Assembly (NCBI GenBank): GCA_002423465.1
Contig: DIWG01000017.1
Coordinates: forward strand, 44,278-56,205
Length of the DNA: 11,928 bases
Origin: Syntrophaceae bacterium UBA6112
GTDB taxonomy: Bacteria > Desulfobacterota > Syntrophia > Syntrophales > UBA5619
Direction: 5' to 3'
Position numbers and translations under genes: made by a program. This document shows, in pieces, positions 7,617 through 11,928 of this stretch. Position 1 is the stretch's first letter, and each line of letters opens with the position of its first letter. The notes beneath the pieces were generated by a model. That model did no database searches and was not told where the DNA came from. It worked only from the letters and a program-made list of their open reading frames with translations.

Positions 7617-7693
7617 CTGAGCGGGATCATTACGGCGGACTCCCTTGCAGTGAATGGATGTTCCGGAGGATACACAACGGGGACGGTTTATCC

Positions 7694-9436
7694 ATGTTTC
7701 ACATCAGACGGATCTTCGACGATATCCTGCCGAGAAACCGCCATGCCCTGGAGCAAATCCAGGAGATTCTGCGATCCAGTTTCAGGGGACTCAGCCAGGC
7801 CAACATTACCAAGATTCCGGATCTGCTCAGGAATCCATTCAAATATGACTTCCGCTCCATTCTCTACGTGACCGAGATCCAGTCCACCGGAAAGGTCAGG
7901 GGGTTCGCCCTTCTATCCCACGAACCGGTGATCCGCTTCTGTTACCTGGACTACCTGGTGACGGACAAAGAGACCATCGGCAGAGGTGTCGGCAGCGCCC
8001 TCTACGAAAGGGTCCGGGAAGAATCGGTCCTGTTGCAGTCCGAGGGCCTGTTTTTCGAGTGCCTTCCCGACGATCCCGCTCTGAGCAGAAACCCGGATAT
8101 CCTCAAGCAGAACCGGGCGCGTCTCAAATTCTATGAGTCCTTCGCGGCCCGGCCCGTAGCGAACACGGCCTATGAAACGCCTCTGAAACCGGGAGGCGAC
8201 AACCCGCCGTACCTGGTCTTCGACGGCCTCGGACAACAGATCACGCTCCGACGGGAGTATTTGCGCCGGGTGGTAAAAACCATTCTCGAGAAAAAGTACC
8301 GGGAAGTGTGCAGCAAAGAGTATATCCGGATGGTCATCGCATCCATCCAGGACGATCCCGTCCGGATCCGCGAACCGCGCTATTTCAAGAAACAGCCGAC
8401 AACCTTTTACCCGGTATCCGGCTTTTTCGGCAAGATCGCCCTCGTCGTCAATGACCTGCATGCCATCCACCATGTCCACGAACGGGGATACGTGGAGGCG
8501 CCGGTTCGGATTCCGTCGATCCTGAACGCGCTGGAGCAGACCAACATCTTTTCGCGATTCCCTCCGGAAGAATTTTCCGAAAGACCCCTCCTGGCCGTCC
8601 ACAATTCAGAGTATGTCCGCTATTTCAAACGTGTCTGCGAGAAGATTCCACCGAATTCGTCCGTCTATCCTTACGTGTTCCCCATCCGGAACCGGTCGCA
8701 TCCCCCGGTGGAACTGGCCGTGCGGGCCGGATACTACTGTATCGACACCTTCACGCCGCTGAGCAGCAATGCCTTCATCGCCGCGAAGCGGGCGGTGGAT
8801 TGCGCCCTGACGGCCGCGGAGAAGATCATCGGAGGGTTCCGGATCGCCTATGCGCTGGTCCGGCCGCCGGGACACCATGCCGAGCGGAACGTTTTCGGGG
8901 GGTTCTGTTATTTCAACAACGCCGCCATCGCCGCCAATCACCTGAGTCCGTATGGACACGTGGCGATGCTGGATGTCGATTACCACCACGGAAACGGCCA
9001 GCAATTCATCTTCGCCGAACGGAGCGACATCCTGACGGTTTCCATCCACGGGCATCCCTCCGTCGCGTACCCCTACTTCAGCGGGTTCGCCCATGAGCGG
9101 GGCGAAGGAAACGGTGCAGGATTCAACGTGAACTATCCATTGCCGGAGCAGATCGATGCAAAAACCTATCTGGAGACTCTGTCGCGGGCACTCTCCCACA
9201 TTGGCCACTTCCGTCCCCGTTACCTGGTCGTTTGTCTCGGCCTGGACACGGCCAAGGGGGATCCGACCGGATCGTGGAATTTGCAAAGCAAAGATTTCAG
9301 GGAAATGGGCAGGCGAATCGGGGCGGCAAACTTCCCGACCCTCGTCGTGCAGGAGGGTGGCTATCGAACGCGCACGATCGGGATCAACGCCCGCTCCTTT
9401 TTCGAAGGCCTCTGGCACGGCATGTTTTCCCGATGA
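7694..9436 (+). CDS. GNAT acetyltransferase-like domain fused to histone deacetylase / acetylpolyamine amidohydrolase domain
   Basis: From ATG 7694 the protein has 580 aa. Residues 1 to about 150 look like a GNAT fold: LDYLVTDKETIGRGVGSAL includes the acetyl-CoA loop GRGVG (96-100). A linker of about 95 aa follows. Residues 247-580 form an HDAC-superfamily domain with RPPGHHAE (His394/His395), DVDYHHGNG (zinc ligands Asp429 and His431), CLGLDTAKGDP (zinc ligand Asp518) and EGGY (Tyr557), so it should be an active zinc amidohydrolase. The FPIRNRSHPP and GYYCIDTFTP segments point to the acetylpolyamine amidohydrolase branch rather than true histone deacetylases. It would hydrolyse an N-acetyl group from a small amine or lysine side chain; the substrate is unknown. 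The start is uncertain: 7694 begins the GNAT fold (MFHIRRIFDD), while ATGs at 7658 and 7607 are alternatives. It is divergent from glgA. Confidence 0.85.
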   Translation: MFHIRRIFDDILPRNRHALEQIQEILRSSFRGLSQANITKIPDLLRNPFKYDFRSILYVTEIQSTGKVRGFALLSHEPVIRFCYLDYLVTDKETIGRGVGSALYERVREESVLLQSEGLFFECLPDDPALSRNPDILKQNRARLKFYESFAARPVANTAYETPLKPGGDNPPYLVFDGLGQQITLRREYLRRVVKTILEKKYREVCSKEYIRMVIASIQDDPVRIREPRYFKKQPTTFYPVSGFFGKIALVVNDLHAIHHVHERGYVEAPVRIPSILNALEQTNIFSRFPPEEFSERPLLAVHNSEYVRYFKRVCEKIPPNSSVYPYVFPIRNRSHPPVELAVRAGYYCIDTFTPLSSNAFIAAKRAVDCALTAAEKIIGGFRIAYALVRPPGHHAERNVFGGFCYFNNAAIAANHLSPYGHVAMLDVDYHHGNGQQFIFAERSDILTVSIHGHPSVAYPYFSGFAHERGEGNGAGFNVNYPLPEQIDAKTYLETLSRALSHIGHFRPRYLVVCLGLDTAKGDPTGSWNLQSKDFREMGRRIGAANFPTLVVQEGGYRTRTIGINARSFFEGLWHGMFSR

Positions 9437-9469
9437 TGCGTTGACCGCAACGCCGGATCCAACATCGTT
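9431..9469 (+). terminator. Possible weak terminator hairpins at the GNAT-deacetylase stop
   Basis: GCGTT (9438-9442) pairs with AACGC (9449-9453) around a 6-nt loop. An outer CGATG (9431-9435) pairs with CATCG (9463-9467), followed by only TTT. The inner hairpin overlaps no coding sequence beyond the TGA at 9434-9436. The short U-run makes this a weak call. Confidence 0.25.
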
Positions 9470-9555
9470 TGGGCAATGGCAGCAAATTCATGAAAGAGGT
9501 TATTGACTTGGCGTGGCAATCCGGATCGGTACGATCTATGGCCCACTCTCAGTTG

Positions 9556-9584
9556 TTGTCATATTTCCGTTATGGATATATTAT
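9556..9584 (+). promoter_or_regulatory. Predicted strong sigma70-type promoter for the 7TM-HD gene
   Basis: TTGTCA (9556-9561, 5 of 6) and TATTAT (9579-9584, 5 of 6) are separated by exactly 17 bp in an AT-rich patch that stands out from its G+C-rich surroundings. Transcription would begin near 9591 and give a leader of about 125 nt that includes the 33-bp repeat copy. Confidence 0.6.
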
Positions 9585-9651
9585 ACGGCCCGCATATTTC
9601 TCATCGGCGCCGAGATTGTCCGTACTCTATCCGTGGCATAGATGTTTGAAG

Positions 9652-9684
9652 CTGAAGGAAGCGATGGAGGAGAATAACCGATAG
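9652..9684 (+). repeat. Direct repeat copy 2 (33 bp, remnant of a glycosyltransferase 3' end)
   Basis: It matches 5753-5785 at 31 of 33 bases and keeps the reading frame and TAG stop. Val and Asp of the first copy become Met and Asn through two G-to-A type changes, and the preceding Lys codon differs synonymously. It lies 31 bp before the start of the HD gene. Confidence 0.9.
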
Positions 9685-9715
9685 ACCCGAAACGGCATGA
9701 GAAGCAAAGGAAATC

Positions 9716-11928
9716 ATGAACCTGTTTCAATGGATCAAGATCAAACCCGTGGCCGCCCCCGGCGCGCCACAGAAAAAGAGCAACCCCTTAAGCAGAGGGC
9801 AGGCGTTTATGCTCGCGGGTTCACTGATTATCCTTGCCTTGCTTTTAAGCGTCTTGCTGACCCGCCAAAGCCATTTCAGCGCCCCCCTTTATCAGCCGGG
9901 CGACATCGCCCGCGCGGATGTCATCATCCCCGTGGATGCCCTGATCGAGGATGAAACCGCCACCCAGGCCCGCCGGGCGGAGGCGAAAGCCAAGGCCTTG
10001 CCGGTGTATCGATTCAATCCCTCTTTGCAGGATGACCAGGCGGCCAGGCTGAAGGCGGCATTTGTCCGATCCCGCGCTCTTTTGGGGCTGGACCCGGCGG
10101 GAAAGGAATCCTCCGGGAAGAAGCGCAGCCGTCTGTTTCGAACCCTGCCGACGGCCGTGAAGGCGGACCTCCGTTCGATCATGCAGGATCTCGGCATCAA
10201 ACCGCCGGCGGATGATCTGCTTGCTTTTCTGGTGAGGGAGGATTTCAAGCCGAGCCTGGAGGATCAGATCACCCTGCTGCTGAAGGATGTTTTTTCAACG
10301 CAGTTTATTCTCGACGACACCCGCTTCACCAAGGGGAAGGAATACATTCACCAGGTCAACATCGTCACGGGCAAGCTGGAAACCATCCCCGCCAGCCTTC
10401 TGTCGACCCTTGCCCAGGTCCGCGGCAAAGTCAACAAGCGGATCAGTCAGGACTCACGGATTGCCGTCGCCGCCCGCCCGCATGTTCTCAGAATCCTGGA
10501 GGGTCTGATCGTTGCCAGTCTGGCGTTTGACGAATCGATGACGGAGGTCCGGCAGCAGGAAGAGGTGAAGAACGTCGACCATGTCCTTCGCAAGCTCAAA
10601 AAAGGGAAGGTTGTTCTCCGTCAGGGCGACGAGGTCGAAGCGGACCATCTGCTGCAGATGGAAGCCATTCGCAAGCTCTCTCCCGCCGGTTTCTCGGTGA
10701 AGCAAACCGGCGGGATGGCCTTTCTGATCGGCATCCTCCTGGCGATCTTTATCTATTTCATTCGCTTCATCACGCTGAACCAATGGAGCTATATCAGGCT
10801 GGTGTTTTTTATGATCCTGACGCTGACGGTAAACCTCCTGCTGCTGAAGGCCTCATGGTTTGTCTGCGAATCCGTCAGCCAAAGTTTCCAGGCCTCGCCG
10901 TTCAACGATAAATCTCTGTTCTTTTATCTGTTGCCTTTCGCTTACGGTTCCATGCTCGTGACCCTTCTGGCTGGGGAGAGATGCGCGAAGATTTTTATCC
11001 TCTTCTTCGGCGTCCTGGCCATACAGGCCGCCGGAACGGACGCTTACGGCTTTTTCTACATCCTCCTGACCAACCTGGCCGCAATCATCTTCATGCGAAA
11101 AGCCACGCAGCGGATCGGGATCATCGGGGCCGGAGGTAAAATCGGATTATCCGCGGCGGGATTGTTCTTGATTCTCCAGACGATCGGACCGGCGCCGCCG
11201 GATCTGACGAGCGGCGGTTTCGGGGCCGCGCTGGCATTCCTGTCGGGGTTTCTCAACGCCGTTTTCCTGGTCTTCACGCTTCCGCTGTTCGAGCGCCTCT
11301 TCATGGTGGCGACAGAGATGCGGCTCGCGGAACTCGGCAACCTGAATCTCAAGCTGATCCGGGAACTGATCCTGAAGGCTCCGGGAACCTACAATCACAG
11401 CATCGCCGTCGGCACCCTCTGCGAGGGGGCAGCCAAGGCCATCGGTGTAAACCCGCTTTTCTTGAGAATTGCCGGTTTGTACCACGATATCGGCAAGACG
11501 GTTCAGCCCGAATATTTCGTCGAGAACCAGAAGGAGGACAACCCTCATGAAAGGATCCGTCCCCGGGAGAGTGTCCAAATCTTACAGAACCACGTCACTT
11601 TCGGCATCTCCCTTGCGGGGGAGGCGCATCTTCCTTCTGCGATCGTCGAGCTGATTCCCCATCACCATGGAACCAAATTGATGCAATTTTTTTACGAGAA
11701 AGCCAAGAAAGAGGCAGCGACGACCGGAGAAGAAGTTCAAGAAGAGCAATACCGTTATCGCGGTCCCAAACCGCAAACGAAGGCCGCAGCCATCCTGATG
11801 CTGGCCGATGGCATCGAAGCCGCCGCGCGGACGCTCAACGATCATGATCGTGAGAAGCTGCTAGACCTGATCCGACAGATCATCACGGATACGACGCAAG
11901 AGAGACAATTTTCGGAATGCGACATCAC
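9716..11928 (+). CDS. pgpH: 7TM-HD phosphohydrolase, PgpH/YqfF family (cyclic di-AMP phosphodiesterase type), 3' truncated
   Basis: The frame is open from ATG 9716 to the window end (737 codons visible). The start follows AAAGGA (9706-9711) at short spacing. The layout matches the family: one N-terminal membrane segment (residues about 31-49), a large extracytoplasmic region (about 50-330, 7TMR-HDED type), several hydrophobic segments (about 331-530), then a cytoplasmic HD domain. Metal ligands visible are His561 (YNHS), His590-Asp591 (YHDIGK), the HHH run at codons 11660-11668, and Asp in MLADGIEA (codon 11807-11809). Characterised PgpH proteins hydrolyse cyclic di-AMP to pApA; this activity is inferred here. 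The last visible residues (QFSECDIT) resemble the end region of the HD domain, so little is probably missing. PhoH, a common upstream partner in other genomes, is absent here. YbeY might follow beyond the window. Confidence 0.9.
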   Translation, partial: MNLFQWIKIKPVAAPGAPQKKSNPLSRGQAFMLAGSLIILALLLSVLLTRQSHFSAPLYQPGDIARADVIIPVDALIEDETATQARRAEAKAKALPVYRFNPSLQDDQAARLKAAFVRSRALLGLDPAGKESSGKKRSRLFRTLPTAVKADLRSIMQDLGIKPPADDLLAFLVREDFKPSLEDQITLLLKDVFSTQFILDDTRFTKGKEYIHQVNIVTGKLETIPASLLSTLAQVRGKVNKRISQDSRIAVAARPHVLRILEGLIVASLAFDESMTEVRQQEEVKNVDHVLRKLKKGKVVLRQGDEVEADHLLQMEAIRKLSPAGFSVKQTGGMAFLIGILLAIFIYFIRFITLNQWSYIRLVFFMILTLTVNLLLLKASWFVCESVSQSFQASPFNDKSLFFYLLPFAYGSMLVTLLAGERCAKIFILFFGVLAIQAAGTDAYGFFYILLTNLAAIIFMRKATQRIGIIGAGGKIGLSAAGLFLILQTIGPAPPDLTSGGFGAALAFLSGFLNAVFLVFTLPLFERLFMVATEMRLAELGNLNLKLIRELILKAPGTYNHSIAVGTLCEGAAKAIGVNPLFLRIAGLYHDIGKTVQPEYFVENQKEDNPHERIRPRESVQILQNHVTFGISLAGEAHLPSAIVELIPHHHGTKLMQFFYEKAKKEAATTGEEVQEEQYRYRGPKPQTKAAAILMLADGIEAAARTLNDHDREKLLDLIRQIITDTTQERQFSECDI

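Larger units (their letters stand above)
9437..9715. other. Intergenic region holding a promoter and a gene-end remnant
   Basis: An open frame at 9469-9684 (71 codons) has no recognisable domain, but it ends with KLKEAMEENNR, nearly identical to the gpgS-like C-terminus (KLKEAVEEDNR). Only these last codons match, so the frame is better read as a remnant or rearrangement scar than a working gene. A strong predicted promoter (9556-9584) sits within it and would serve the HD gene at 9716. Confidence 0.5.

Noticed and set aside
5995..7631. Similar 15-mers flanking glgA (5995-6009 and 7617-7631, 13 of 15 identical)
   Set aside because: Exact identity covers only about ten bases, and dozens of such pairs are expected by chance in a 12-kb window. 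There are no other mobile-element marks at these points.
9469..9684. 71-codon open frame before the HD gene as a functional gene
   Set aside because: Only its last eleven residues resemble anything (the gpgS-like C-terminus). It has no good ribosome site and contains a strong promoter, so it is better read as a remnant.

Overview
The window is about 11.9 kb of bacterial DNA, mostly G+C-rich by eye. It carries six protein-coding genes, two of them cut by the window edges. I see no tRNA, rRNA, CRISPR array, transposase or integrase. The gene families fit a Gram-negative, anaerobe-like deltaproteobacterium (Desulfobacterota, perhaps Syntrophales-like): an outer-membrane patatin/Omp85 protein, a 3-phosphoglycerate glycoside cluster, and a 7TM-HD phosphohydrolase. 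This assignment is inference from gene content only.

Layout. (1) 1-2144 +: patatin phospholipase fused to a POTRA domain and an Omp85-type barrel (PlpD-like, type Vd secretion), 5' end missing. (2) 2145-2466: intergenic region with a good sigma70-like promoter and a small GNRA-loop hairpin. (3) 2467-5785 +: a tight three-gene operon of a HAD phosphatase of the mannosyl/glucosyl-3-phosphoglycerate phosphatase family, a GT-A glycosyltransferase, and a second glycosyltransferase resembling glucosyl-3-phosphoglycerate synthase. The first two genes overlap by 4 bp and the third follows after 2 bp. (4) 5786-6018: convergent gap with inverted repeats. (5) 6019-7521 -: glycogen synthase glgA. (6) 7522-7693: divergent control region with a perfect 9-bp inverted repeat lying on a predicted promoter. 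(7) 7694-9436 +: fusion of a GNAT acetyltransferase-like domain to a histone-deacetylase / acetylpolyamine amidohydrolase domain. (8) 9437-9715: intergenic region with a strong predicted promoter and a near-exact 33-bp copy of the 3' end of the second glycosyltransferase gene. (9) 9716 to the window end +: membrane-bound HD phosphohydrolase of the PgpH/YqfF (7TMR-HD) family, 3' end missing.

How they fit together. The phosphatase and the two glycosyltransferases most likely make a glycosylglycerate compatible solute. Glucosylglycerate or mannosylglucosylglycerate are the best candidates, built from 3-phosphoglycerate and sugar nucleotides. GlgA draws on ADP-glucose for storage polymer, so the region may divide sugar nucleotides between osmolyte and glycogen. 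The PgpH family hydrolyses cyclic di-AMP, a second messenger tied to osmotic balance in other bacteria. Its position beside an osmolyte operon is suggestive but not proof of a link.

The most unusual structural point is the 33-bp direct repeat. It ends both the glycosyltransferase gene and the leader-region remnant, and it brackets the glgA + GNAT/deacetylase block. This suggests that the block was inserted, or that a second glycosyltransferase copy once lay upstream of the HD gene.
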